This document shows positions 18,978-27,061 of a stretch of 64,000 nt of DNA, piece by piece. The notes under the pieces were generated by a model. The model searched no databases. It saw only the letters and a program-made list of their open reading frames with translations, and was not told the DNA's origin. This DNA is from Niabella pedocola. Its GTDB lineage: Bacteria > Bacteroidota > Bacteroidia > Chitinophagales > Chitinophagaceae. The stretch spans positions 434,001 to 498,000 of the forward strand of contig NZ_JAJNEC010000004.1 of assembly GCF_021044425.1 (NCBI RefSeq). The letters are read 5' to 3'. A program made the position numbers and the translations under genes. Within the stretch, counting starts at the first letter, position 1; every line of letters begins with the position of its first letter.

Positions 18978-20206
18978 CCTGCAGACCGCTGTACAAGCGC
19001 ACGGGCGGCCGCGAAACCGGAACTCCAGGCATGCTGAAAATTATATCCCCCGGTAATTCCGTCCACATCGATCACCTCACCTGTAAAAAACAGTCCCGGT
19101 ACTTTTTTGCTCATCATTGTTTGCGGATCCAGTTCCGCAAGGGTAATGCCGCCTGCGGTAACAAATTCTTCTTTATAGGTTGTTTTCCCTCCTACCGGCA
19201 ATTCGAAAGCACCGATATTCCGGATCAGCAGGTTTTGATTTTTTGAAGGAAGATCGGCCCAGCGTTTCTGTGCATCAATACCAGACTGCTCCAGCAAAAA
19301 TTCCCATAAACGGTTTGGCAATCCCAGTTGATTTTTGCTGCCCACCTTTTGTGCCGCCTTTTCTAACCGCCATTGGCCCATGCGCTCCCTTAATAAAGGC
19401 TCCGGAATTTCCGGTAACCAATTGATAACCGCCCTGAAGCTCCAGTTCAACGCGGCCAGTTCACGGGCACCCCAGGCACTCAGCCGCAATACAACCGGGC
19501 CGCTGATGCCCCAATGCGTGATGAGTAACGGCCCGCGCTGCTGCAGTTTGGTGCCTGTAACCATAACTTTGGCATCGGCTACGCTTACGCCCATCAATGC
19601 AGTAACCGGATGGCGGGGACTGTTAAATGTAAATAAAGAAGGAACCGGTTCCGCAATGGAATGCCCCAGGTCCTCCAGCCATTGGAACTGTGCCGCTTTG
19701 GGAAACCCGCCGCATGCCACACATACATAATCGCAATGGAATGTTTCTTTTGCAGCCGTATGGATGGCAAAACCGGCATCTGTTTGTTCAAGAGCCGTTA
19801 CCCCGCACTGCATGCGGATCTCTACGCCATAGCGGCCCGCCTCTTTCAATAAGCAATCGATAATCGTTTGCGAGGAATCCGATACCGGAAACATACGCCC
19901 GTCTGCTTCCGTTTTCAATGCTACCCCCCGTTCTTTAAACCAGGCGATGGTATCGCTGGTAAAAAACTGGTGAAACAGCTTTTTTACAAAATGACCACCC
20001 CGCGGGTAACGCCGGGTCATTTCTGCAATATCATAACAGGCATGGGTAACATTGCAACGCCCGCCGCCGCTGATCTTTACCTTTGATAACAGTTTATTGC
20101 TTTTTTCTAGGATAACCACCCTAAGGCCCGGATCCATACGCGCCGCATTAACCGCACAAAAAAATCCTGAAGCCCCGCCCCCAATGATATAGACCGTTTT
20201 TCCCAA
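18974..20206 (-). CDS. HI0933-family NAD(P)/FAD-dependent flavoprotein (YhiN/BaiN type)
   Basis: A 410-residue protein with a Rossmann FAD site (IIGGGASG, residues 7-14), the second family motif SGGGRCNVTH (about 46-55), and C-terminal GEVIDVDGITGGYNFQHAWSSG, which binds FAD. This family includes YhiN and 3-dehydro-bile-acid reductase-like proteins; the cellular substrate in most bacteria is not known. The only usable start is TTG at 20206, directly before the Rossmann strand. It is convergent with the response regulator, with stop codons overlapping. Confidence 0.9.
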   Translation of the reverse strand: MGKTVYIIGGGASGFFCAVNAARMDPGLRVVILEKSNKLLSKVKISGGGRCNVTHACYDIAEMTRRYPRGGHFVKKLFHQFFTSDTIAWFKERGVALKTEADGRMFPVSDSSQTIIDCLLKEAGRYGVEIRMQCGVTALEQTDAGFAIHTAAKETFHCDYVCVACGGFPKAAQFQWLEDLGHSIAEPVPSLFTFNSPRHPVTALMGVSVADAKVMVTGTKLQQRGPLLITHWGISGPVVLRLSAWGARELAALNWSFRAVINWLPEIPEPLLRERMGQWRLEKAAQKVGSKNQLGLPNRLWEFLLEQSGIDAQKRWADLPSKNQNLLIRNIGAFELPVGGKTTYKEEFVTAGGITLAELDPQTMMSKKVPGLFFTGEVIDVDGITGGYNFQHAWSSGFAAARALVQRSAG

Positions 20207-20300
20207 TTTCCAATTTTCGTCAAAGATAAGACACCGCGTTTTTAGTAATCCCGTCCGGATTACTTAACTTTATGGCTACTGATTTTAAACATCCACTACT

Positions 20301-20732
20301 ATGAGCAAAGCAAGGTATCTAATCGGGTGCATGATTGGTTTGCTGATCCATACCCTGGCAGGGGCACAAAAATTACCGGATTTAGGCGATACCTGGCAGG
20401 GATCAATTTCCGGTGATTCCTCTTTTATGCACTTTAACGATAATTATCCAACCGTTCAGCTGTTTGTTGACTCTGTAAGGTATACCGTAGCGGTTGATAC
20501 AAAAAAAGGGAACCTGGTCAAATGCATTTTTAGCACCGACAAACGGTTTACACTTCATGGTGATACGGTGCTTGGGAAGCCCCTGAACACATTCAAGAAC
20601 AAGGATCGTGCAAAATACTACAGAGGTCATGGTTATTTTGTACCGCTGGATGAGGACTGGTATGCGGTGTTTCATTTTAACGCCACATCGAACACATCCC
20701 GGTGTATTGCGGTACTTAAAGACCGGCTTTAA
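20301..20732 (+). CDS. secreted protein of unknown function
   Basis: A 143-residue protein with a clear signal peptide (LIHTLAGAQ) and no motif I recognise. The mature part is beta-rich with many aromatic residues (DTWQGSISGDSSFMHFND; GYFVPLDEDWYAVFHFN) and reads like a small lipocalin-like or DUF-type barrel. It is transcribed alone: the flavoprotein is divergent, and the next gene starts 198 nt later. The 12-bp palindrome GGCTTTAAAGCC spans its stop codon; this is probably chance. Confidence 0.7.
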   Translation: MSKARYLIGCMIGLLIHTLAGAQKLPDLGDTWQGSISGDSSFMHFNDNYPTVQLFVDSVRYTVAVDTKKGNLVKCIFSTDKRFTLHGDTVLGKPLNTFKNKDRAKYYRGHGYFVPLDEDWYAVFHFNATSNTSRCIAVLKDRL

Positions 20733-20930
20733 AGCCTCCTCTTTTATCCAGCTGTTTCCCTGTAGCCCGTTCAAACACCGTTCAGACCTCCTATCCTTAT
20801 TGGTTTATTATGCTAGCCTGTATCCCTGTCAGCCGGCAAAACAGCTATGCGCGCCCCCTTTTATTTCCGTAGCCGGCAGCGCCAATCAAAAACTATTTGT
20901 CATTTTATGAACTTGTAATATTTTCCTGGT

Positions 20931-21641
20931 ATGAATCAGCAATACATTTCTTTTTATAAACGCACCTGTTTTCTTATCGTATGCTGGGCAGCGTTGTCTT
21001 GTTCTGCTCAATCCTATTCCTTTCCTATACTACGGTCCGGAAACGAATACCGGGCGGCTATCCGTAAAAACGCTGATAACCGCCTGGTGGAATTAAAAAG
21101 CCGTATACCCGGCCTGGTTTATGATCTCCGGTATGCAACCACCGATAATTTCATGCACCGGCGCATGTACCCCGCAGGTACGCGTATTAGTTTTATGCGA
21201 AAACCCGCAGCCGAAGCACTGGCAGCGGTACAGGCAGAACTACGGATGCAAGGTTTGGGCATAAAAATATTTGATGCGTATCGCCCGTTTGGCGTTTCCG
21301 AAAAATTCTGGGAACTGGTAAAAGATGAACGGTACGTGGCCAATCCCGCAAAAGGAAGCAACCATAACCGCGGAACGGCGGTAGACCTTACACTAATCGA
21401 TCTGAAAACCGGCCAGGAATTACCGATGGGTACCGGGTTTGACAATTTTACCGATACCGCACATCATAGCTTTAAAGCGCTGCCTCCACAGGTGCTTCGC
21501 AACCGGGAACAATTAAAAGCCGTTATGGAGCGGCATGGCTTTAAGCCCCTCGATTCCGAGTGGTGGCATTATACGTATACGGCCGGCCTGTTTGAAGTGC
21601 TGGATCTTTCATTTAAACAACTGAACAAATACAATAAATGA
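20931..21641 (+). CDS. M15-family D-alanyl-D-alanine dipeptidase (VanX/DdpX type)
   Basis: A 236-residue exported protein (signal to about SCSAQ). Metallopeptidase M15D motifs are intact: Arg118 in FDAYRP, zinc ligands His145 and Asp152 in SNHNRGTAVD, catalytic Glu210 and zinc ligand His213 in SEWWH. Expected reaction: hydrolysis of D-Ala-D-Ala, either for recycling from the periplasm or nutrient use. There is no vanA/vanH or sensor next to it, so resistance is not implied. Its end overlaps the next gene by 4 nt (ATGA), so the two are translated together. Confidence 0.9.
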   Translation: MNQQYISFYKRTCFLIVCWAALSCSAQSYSFPILRSGNEYRAAIRKNADNRLVELKSRIPGLVYDLRYATTDNFMHRRMYPAGTRISFMRKPAAEALAAVQAELRMQGLGIKIFDAYRPFGVSEKFWELVKDERYVANPAKGSNHNRGTAVDLTLIDLKTGQELPMGTGFDNFTDTAHHSFKALPPQVLRNREQLKAVMERHGFKPLDSEWWHYTYTAGLFEVLDLSFKQLNKYNK

Positions 21642-22195
21642 ACACCGATCATTTTTATATTCTCACCGGCGGACCGGGGTCGGGAAAAACCACATTGCTG
21701 ACGGCACTGGAAGGGCCGCAATTTCAGGTGGTACCGGAAGTAGCCCGGCAGATCATCCGGGAACAGATGGCTGCGGAAGGGACAGCACTTCCCTGGAAAG
21801 ACCAGGAGCTTTACACCCGGATGATGCTGGAACGGTCTGTAGAAAGCTACGCCGTAACACTGAAGCAGGCGCAACATAACCCGGATATGCGTTTTTTCTT
21901 TGACCGGGGTATACCAGACACGCTTTGCTATGCCACCCTTACCGGCCTGGGCATTTCTGCATATATGAATGATACGGCATGGAAACACCGCTATAACCCA
22001 ACCGTATTTATGCTGCCGCCCTGGGAGGAAATTTATATAACCGACACGGAACGCAAACAAAGCTGGGAAGAGGCCGTTTTTACCTATGAGCAGCTGAAAG
22101 CTACCTATAACCGTTACCGCTACGAAGTGGTAGATGTTCCAACCGGTACCATCGAACAACGCCGCGGGTTTATCCTTAACACCCTGCGGAATTAA
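21638..22195 (+). CDS. AAA-type small NTPase (AAA_28, NadR-kinase-like)
   Basis: A 185-residue protein with a Walker A GGPGSGKTT (residues 11-19), DRG (about 89-91) near the family Walker B position, and a C-terminal lid segment (TYNRYRYEVVDVPTG). It resembles the small P-loop group related to the NadR kinase domain and to the phosphatidylinositol-binding protein TTD14; substrates are mostly unknown. It overlaps the dipeptidase stop by 4 nt. The gene converges with the symporter at 22216 with only 20 nt between them and no clear terminator. Confidence 0.8.
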   Translation: MNTDHFYILTGGPGSGKTTLLTALEGPQFQVVPEVARQIIREQMAAEGTALPWKDQELYTRMMLERSVESYAVTLKQAQHNPDMRFFFDRGIPDTLCYATLTGLGISAYMNDTAWKHRYNPTVFMLPPWEEIYITDTERKQSWEEAVFTYEQLKATYNRYRYEVVDVPTGTIEQRRGFILNTLRN

Positions 22196-22215
22196 TTCTT
22201 ACCCAGATACCGGCA

Positions 22216-23916
22216 TCAATTGCGGGCAGTTTGCAGTGGTGTGCGTAGTTGCAACAGAAAACTGATTCCCCATACCAGCAATGCGCCAATAGCGTTCAGC
22301 CACAGGAACCCGAGCGCAATTACCTTATATTCATTCAGGAAAAATAAAAGGACCACAATCAGTTCAGCAATAAGCGCCGCCCAGAATACGGCATTCCCTT
22401 TTATTCGTTTGCAGTAGAAGGCTACCAGGAAAATACCGAGAATGGTGCCATAGAACAGCGAGCCCAGTACATTCACCACTTCAATTAAACTATTGCCCCA
22501 ATTGGAAACAAACATAGCCACTGCAATGCAAAAGAGCCCCCATAAAAGTGTATAGTTCTTTGAGATCCGGTATTCTTTTTCTTCCGGGTACTTTTTTGCA
22601 GAAAACCGTTTATGAAAATCAATCACCGTACTGGAGGCCAGGGAATTCAATGCGGCGGCAATGCTGCCCCAACTGGCAAGAAAAATAATGGCAATGATCA
22701 GACCTACCAGTCCGGCCGGCAAATAGTCCACCACAAAATGCAGGAAAATATAGTTGGTATCATTATCTGCTCCGCCGTTATTTTTTACCAGTCCCTTGAT
22801 CTGCACCCGCACCGCATCGGTTTCCTTTTGAAGTACCCGCAACTGCTGAAAAGCTGTTTCCTGCTGACCCGGATACAAGGCCAATGCGGCTTCTTTCCGT
22901 TGCTGGATGGATTGCAGCTCCTGTTTTAAATGATGCAGAGAGTCACTGTAAACCGATTGTTCCAGCCGTTTCAGCTCCAGTTCATTAAAAAATGCGGGGG
23001 CCTTATTGAACTGGTAAAATGTAAACACCAATACGCCGATCAATAAAATAAAGAATTGCATGGGCACCTTCACGATCCCGTTCATCAGCAGCCCAAGGCG
23101 GCTTTCGGTTAAATTGCGGGCAGTAAGGTAACGGCCCACCTGCGACTGATCGGTTCCAAAGTAGGATAACAACAGGAAAAAGCCGCCGATAACCCCGCTG
23201 AAAATATTGTACCGTTCGCCCCAGTCGAACCGGCCGTCTTTAAACCCCGTGGTGATCACATTCATTTTCCCAAGCTTTCCCCCTACCAGCAGTGCATCGC
23301 TGAAACCAATGCCCGGCGGCAGGTCTTTTACGATAAAATATCCCGCTGTAAACATAGCCCCGATGATGATCAGGAACTGGAAGGTTTGGGTGTAGGCCAC
23401 TGCGCGGGCACCACCGGTAACCGTATAAATGATCAGCAACCCTCCCATGAACAGGTTGGTGAGGTAAATATTCCAGCCCAGCAATACCGATAAAATGATG
23501 GAAGGCGCGTAAATACTGATACCGGTGGAGAGCCCCCGTTGCAACAGGAACAGGAAGGAAGTGAGCGTTCGGGTCTTCAGATCAAAACGCTGCTCCAGGT
23601 ATTCGTATGCAGTAAATACCTTAAGCCGGCTGAAAACCGGAACAAAGGATATACAAATAACAATAGCCGCCAGCGGTAATCCAAAGTAGTACTGGATAAA
23701 GCGCATACCGTCTGTATAGGCCTGACCCGGTGCCGCAAGAAAAGTGATTGCACTTGCCTGGGTGCCCATGATGCTCAACAGGATGAGGTACCAGGGCATA
23801 CTGCGATTGGATAGAAAGTACCCGTCGAGATCACGCGTGGTACGGCTTTTATATACCCCGTAAAGGATAATGGCGGCTAACGTTATGATGAGTACAAACC
23901 AGTCAAGCGACTTCAT
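22216..23916 (-). CDS. sodium:solute symporter (SSS family) with a coiled-coil insertion
   Basis: A 566-residue inner-membrane protein with about 13 membrane segments. SSS features include FFLSNRSMPWYLILLSIMGTQASAITF in the first Na+ site helices and the GGARAVAYTQTFQ motif. Between membrane segments near residues 315-405 there is a charged, Gln/Glu/Leu-rich stretch (ELKRLEQSVYSDSLHHLKQELQ) predicted as a coiled coil, outside the core transporter fold. The start at 23916 is chosen because it overlaps the stop of a 45-codon gene by 4 nt and gives a normal N-terminus. Substrate unknown; neighbours suggest an N-acetylated or glycosylated compound linked to the PIG-L enzyme. Confidence 0.9.
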   Translation of the reverse strand: MKSLDWFVLIITLAAIILYGVYKSRTTRDLDGYFLSNRSMPWYLILLSIMGTQASAITFLAAPGQAYTDGMRFIQYYFGLPLAAIVICISFVPVFSRLKVFTAYEYLEQRFDLKTRTLTSFLFLLQRGLSTGISIYAPSIILSVLLGWNIYLTNLFMGGLLIIYTVTGGARAVAYTQTFQFLIIIGAMFTAGYFIVKDLPPGIGFSDALLVGGKLGKMNVITTGFKDGRFDWGERYNIFSGVIGGFFLLLSYFGTDQSQVGRYLTARNLTESRLGLLMNGIVKVPMQFFILLIGVLVFTFYQFNKAPAFFNELELKRLEQSVYSDSLHHLKQELQSIQQRKEAALALYPGQQETAFQQLRVLQKETDAVRVQIKGLVKNNGGADNDTNYIFLHFVVDYLPAGLVGLIIAIIFLASWGSIAAALNSLASSTVIDFHKRFSAKKYPEEKEYRISKNYTLLWGLFCIAVAMFVSNWGNSLIEVVNVLGSLFYGTILGIFLVAFYCKRIKGNAVFWAALIAELIVVLLFFLNEYKVIALGFLWLNAIGALLVWGISFLLQLRTPLQTARN

Positions 23917-24050
23917 GAATAGTTTTTTGTAATCCAGTAAAAGCAGGCGATCAGCAGCAAGAGCACCACGATCATAAGCACATACCATCTCGTCCACGAC
24001 CCGAGCAAGGGCGCCCTATCCTCATCCGGTATGTTATTCCTGTTATGCAT
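23913..24050 (-). CDS. 45-residue single-membrane-span protein coupled to the symporter
   Basis: A short gene: MHNRNNIPDEDRAPLLG, then WTRWYVLMIVVLLLLIACFYW as a single membrane segment and a basic tail. The stop TGA overlaps the ATG of the symporter (ATGA, 23913-23916), the classic sign of coupled translation. I infer a small accessory or stabilising subunit of the sodium symporter, similar in idea to other mini-proteins paired with SSS carriers. No family name can be given. The start ATG is at 24050. Confidence 0.7.
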   Translation of the reverse strand: MHNRNNIPDEDRAPLLGSWTRWYVLMIVVLLLLIACFYWITKNYS

Positions 24051-24130
24051 TCGTGTTAAATTAAAAATACTTCAGACGTCTGATATTAAATGTTAAACAC
24101 AAACCGCTCCTGATCTCTATCGGGACAGCA

Positions 24131-24172
24131 ACCCGAACCTGAAACTTGGAACTTGAAACCTGAAACTTGAAA
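24131..24172. repeat. 7-bp tandem array (CTTGAAA-type), about six units
   Basis: Units CCTGAAA, CTTGGAA, CTTGAAA, CCTGAAA, CTTGAAA are in perfect register at 24138-24172, preceded by ACCCGAA. It lies in the 133-bp gap between the two small membrane protein genes. Same type as the other heptad arrays of the window. Confidence 0.65.
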
Positions 24173-24183
24173 CCCTCACCCGC

Positions 24184-24363
24184 TCACCGCTTCGCCCGCA
24201 AACTATTCATAAATACGATTCCCAGCCCGATGATCAGCCCCAGCATCAGTCCCAGTCTTATTTTTTTTATAAGCGTTCCTACCACCAGTCCGATCACGAT
24301 GGCCACCAAAAACGCCATCTCGCCCCGGCGGATCCCCATGAATTCCTTTTTCTTATCTGTCAT
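24184..24363 (-). CDS. 59-residue two-span membrane protein coupled to the PIG-L gene
   Basis: Reads MTDKKKEFMGIRRGE, a first membrane segment (MAFLVAIVIGLVVGTLI), a short basic turn (KKIR), a second segment (LGLMLGLIIGLGIVFM) and a basic tail. Its ATG at 24363 overlaps the TGA of the PIG-L gene by 4 nt, so it is very probably real and cotranslated. It could hold the enzyme or the neighbouring carrier at the inner membrane. I do not recognise a family. Confidence 0.7.
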   Translation of the reverse strand: MTDKKKEFMGIRRGEMAFLVAIVIGLVVGTLIKKIRLGLMLGLIIGLGIVFMNSLRAKR

Positions 24364-26846
24364 TTACTTGTTGTTGAAGTTTGCGAATTTAGCGCAATAA
24401 TATTTGCAAATAAACGAATAGCCCCCGGAACGGCCGCCGGCAGCTGCCGGAAGAATGCCAGTCCGCAATAGGTAAAATAGCCCTTCCCGTACTTACCCGT
24501 GAGCAAGGCTCCGGAATCCTCCTGTTCACCCGGGTCGTGCATCGCCAATACCGGTTTCAGCTCTGCATTCCACGCGGAACCATGATAGGTGCTGCGTTCC
24601 TGCACCCAGCCGGAAAAGTCTTCCCGGGTAATTTTATTCGGATAGTTGAGCACGGGCATGGAGGCATCGATAAAGCGTACCGCAGCCTGCTCATCGGTGA
24701 TCCGGTTCCGGGAAATGGAAAAATCATAGGGGCCTATTTTTGCTTTTACAGGTCCGATATTATTATTGGTATTGTATTGTACAACCAGGTTTCCGCCGTT
24801 ACGTACATAGGTCATCAACTGATCATAGGCATCATTTAACCATTCATGGATATTATACGCCCGCACACCGGTTACGATGGCATCAAATACCGAAAGGTCC
24901 GTTGCCATCAGCCGGTTCCGGTCCAGCAATACCACCTGGTACCCCATTGCCGTTAATACTTCCGGCACTTTATCGCCCGCCCCGGGTATATATCCGATCG
25001 TTTTCCCGGCTGTTTTCAGGTCGATATTGAGCAGCTTAACAGAATCCGTAAAGAAATAATTGATATAAGGGATATGATCGTAATGGATCGATTTGAGGGC
25101 CTGGGAATATTTTTTGGCCGGCGCCGTCTGATCCCATACCATTCCGTATACCGCGGTTACCGGCTGTTTCAGCTGGCGGTTACTTACCGGTATCTGCACA
25201 CCTGCACCGGTGTCGGCAACAGCTGCAGCGTTTGCTTCCGGAAGTCCTGCCAGGCCAAAGCCCAGGTGCCCGGGAAGGGGTTTATTGATCACCGGTTGCA
25301 GTTTTATGGAACGGGTTTCCGTTGTTCCCTTTTGGAACAACACCAGTTTGGGTGATAGCTGAACGGCTACTTTGGGAGCAATAACCAACGGCTCGTATAA
25401 CTCTCCCTTCACCGGATCCGCAAAATTATACAATACCGGTTCGGTAAAAGTAAACGGAACATCTTCAACCGCAATGGTTATTTCGGCCCTGTAAGCCGGA
25501 ATGGCATCCGGGATTCCTATCTGTTGCTGATCCCGTACGGTATAGTTGGCGGGTGTCATCGGTTCGCGCAACCAGTACGGTTGTGTAAGGGCCGCTGTAT
25601 CGGCAATCGTTACCGCCACCGGCTGGTTTACATTCCGGTTCTTTTCCAGTACCTGGTCTGCAGGCAGATCGCTTTTCCCGATCTTTATACCTTTGAGCTG
25701 CATCCGTATATTTGAGCGGTTGATCATATTCGCATTCAGTTTGATGGTTTCCCCGGGAAACACCATCTGCATACTGCTTGTGGCGCGTATAAACAATCCG
25801 CTGCACTGCCGGATCAGCTCCTGTACCTCTTCCATTTTTTTTTGTTTCCAGTAAGAGCCGGGTAAAGCGACCAGTTGCCGGTACAGGTCTACCAGCGGCT
25901 TCACCGATGCTTCAGGATTCAGAACAGAAAATTGTTCCTCTATTTTTTTTACCGCAGCCGCGATCTTTTGCCCCTCTGTACCGATACGGTTCCAGCTCAG
26001 ATCCACGCCGTCCATAAGATCTTTTTCCGGTGCAGCACCACCGGTGGTTTTAAAGTATTCCCAGCTCTCGCCCCTGGTTCCGGCAGAACCAAATCCCTGG
26101 CTCTTATGCTGGCTTCTGCTGAGCGCAGCCATTTCCCCATAACTTTTCCCCAGCGGTGCATTGTAGCCGCCCGCATCAATTTTAAACTGCGAAGGATCGG
26201 TGGTATTGGTACCTCCGAAATTAAATGTATTCCATAGGATCCGCCGGGCCTGCCAGGGTTTCACATATTTTAACTGCTCCGGGTATTGCCGGGGATCTGC
26301 GGCCGCCTTAAAAGCATCATTGGCAAGAATCGCCGAAGCCGTATGATGCCCATGGCCACCCTCTCCCGTAGTTGGAAAGCGGGTAATGATCACATCCGGC
26401 TGAAATTTCCGGATCACCCATACCACATCGCTCAATACCAGCGCCCGGTTCCAGATGGTAAAGGTTTCCTCCGGATTTTTTGAAAATCCAAAATCAAATG
26501 CGCGTGTAAAAAATTGCTCCCCGCCGTCTATGCGCCGTGCCGCAAGCAGTTCCTGTGTGCGGATCAATCCCAGTTCGATCCCCTGCTCTTCCCCGATCAG
26601 GTTCTGACCGCCATCTCCGCGGGTCAGCGACAGGTAGCCGGTACGGTAAAACCGGTCATTTGCCAGGTAGGTGATCAGGCGGGTATTTTCATCATCCGGA
26701 TGCGCGGCCAGGTAAAGAACGGAGCCCAACACATTCAGTTTCCGGATGCCCTGCAGGATCTCGCTGCCCGACCAGCTCCGCGGTCCCTGTGCAATGGCCG
26801 CTCCGCAAAAACATACTAAAAACAAAGAATACACAATACGCTTCAT
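24360..26846 (-). CDS. PIG-L family deacetylase, large secreted form
   Basis: An 828-residue protein with a signal peptide (to about AIAQ). The N-terminal deacetylase domain (about 35-300) has the zinc motif AHPDDE (48-53) and HGHH (165-168), so it should remove N-acetyl groups from a GlcNAc-like substrate with a divalent metal. The remaining 500 residues are beta-rich, with a C-terminal alpha/beta domain (about 620-800, IGYIPGAGDKVPEVLTAMGY) that resembles a glutamine-amidotransferase-like fold. This large architecture is common in Bacteroidota and its substrate is not known. The start at 26846 gives the best signal peptide; ATG-like 26861 is an alternative. First gene of a cluster with two mini-proteins and a sodium symporter. 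Confidence 0.88.
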   Translation of the reverse strand: MKRIVYSLFLVCFCGAAIAQGPRSWSGSEILQGIRKLNVLGSVLYLAAHPDDENTRLITYLANDRFYRTGYLSLTRGDGGQNLIGEEQGIELGLIRTQELLAARRIDGGEQFFTRAFDFGFSKNPEETFTIWNRALVLSDVVWVIRKFQPDVIITRFPTTGEGGHGHHTASAILANDAFKAAADPRQYPEQLKYVKPWQARRILWNTFNFGGTNTTDPSQFKIDAGGYNAPLGKSYGEMAALSRSQHKSQGFGSAGTRGESWEYFKTTGGAAPEKDLMDGVDLSWNRIGTEGQKIAAAVKKIEEQFSVLNPEASVKPLVDLYRQLVALPGSYWKQKKMEEVQELIRQCSGLFIRATSSMQMVFPGETIKLNANMINRSNIRMQLKGIKIGKSDLPADQVLEKNRNVNQPVAVTIADTAALTQPYWLREPMTPANYTVRDQQQIGIPDAIPAYRAEITIAVEDVPFTFTEPVLYNFADPVKGELYEPLVIAPKVAVQLSPKLVLFQKGTTETRSIKLQPVINKPLPGHLGFGLAGLPEANAAAVADTGAGVQIPVSNRQLKQPVTAVYGMVWDQTAPAKKYSQALKSIHYDHIPYINYFFTDSVKLLNIDLKTAGKTIGYIPGAGDKVPEVLTAMGYQVVLLDRNRLMATDLSVFDAIVTGVRAYNIHEWLNDAYDQLMTYVRNGGNLVVQYNTNNNIGPVKAKIGPYDFSISRNRITDEQAAVRFIDASMPVLNYPNKITREDFSGWVQERSTYHGSAWNAELKPVLAMHDPGEQEDSGALLTGKYGKGYFTYCGLAFFRQLPAAVPGAIRLFANIIALNSQTSTTSK

Positions 26847-26866
26847 CTTACGAATATACAATGGAG

Positions 26867-26978
26867 AGTTGAGAATCGAGGTTCCAGAGTTTAGAATTGA
26901 GAATTGAGATTTGAGATTTGAGATTCCAGATTTGAGAATTCAGATTCGAGATTTCAGATTCGAGATTTCGGATCTGAG
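26867..26978. repeat. 7-bp tandem array, 16 units, in a divergent promoter gap
   Basis: Sixteen heptamers in strict register, 112 bp without an indel, consensus A-T/A-T-T/C-G/C-A-G (for example AATTGAG, ATTTGAG, ATTCCAG, ATTCGAG). A shorter stretch of the opposite orientation follows at about 27000-27028 (ending in CTC units); GAGAATTGAG at 26899-26908 pairs perfectly with CTCAATTCTC at 27005-27014. The array fills most of the gap between the PIG-L cluster and ggt. Confidence 0.85.
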
Positions 26979-27061
26979 CTCGTATTGCTTTATATTATGC
27001 TTAGCTCAATTCTCATACCTCAATCAGAAACTTTTTTTACCTTCCGCTAAATTTTATCTCC

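Noticed and set aside
20931..21641. Vancomycin-resistance cluster
   Set aside because: Only the VanX-type dipeptidase is present; no ligase, dehydrogenase or VanRS pair beside it. Such dipeptidases are common for recycling.
26867..26978. CRISPR array or phase-variable coding repeat
   Set aside because: 7-bp units without spacers, between genes rather than in a coding frame.
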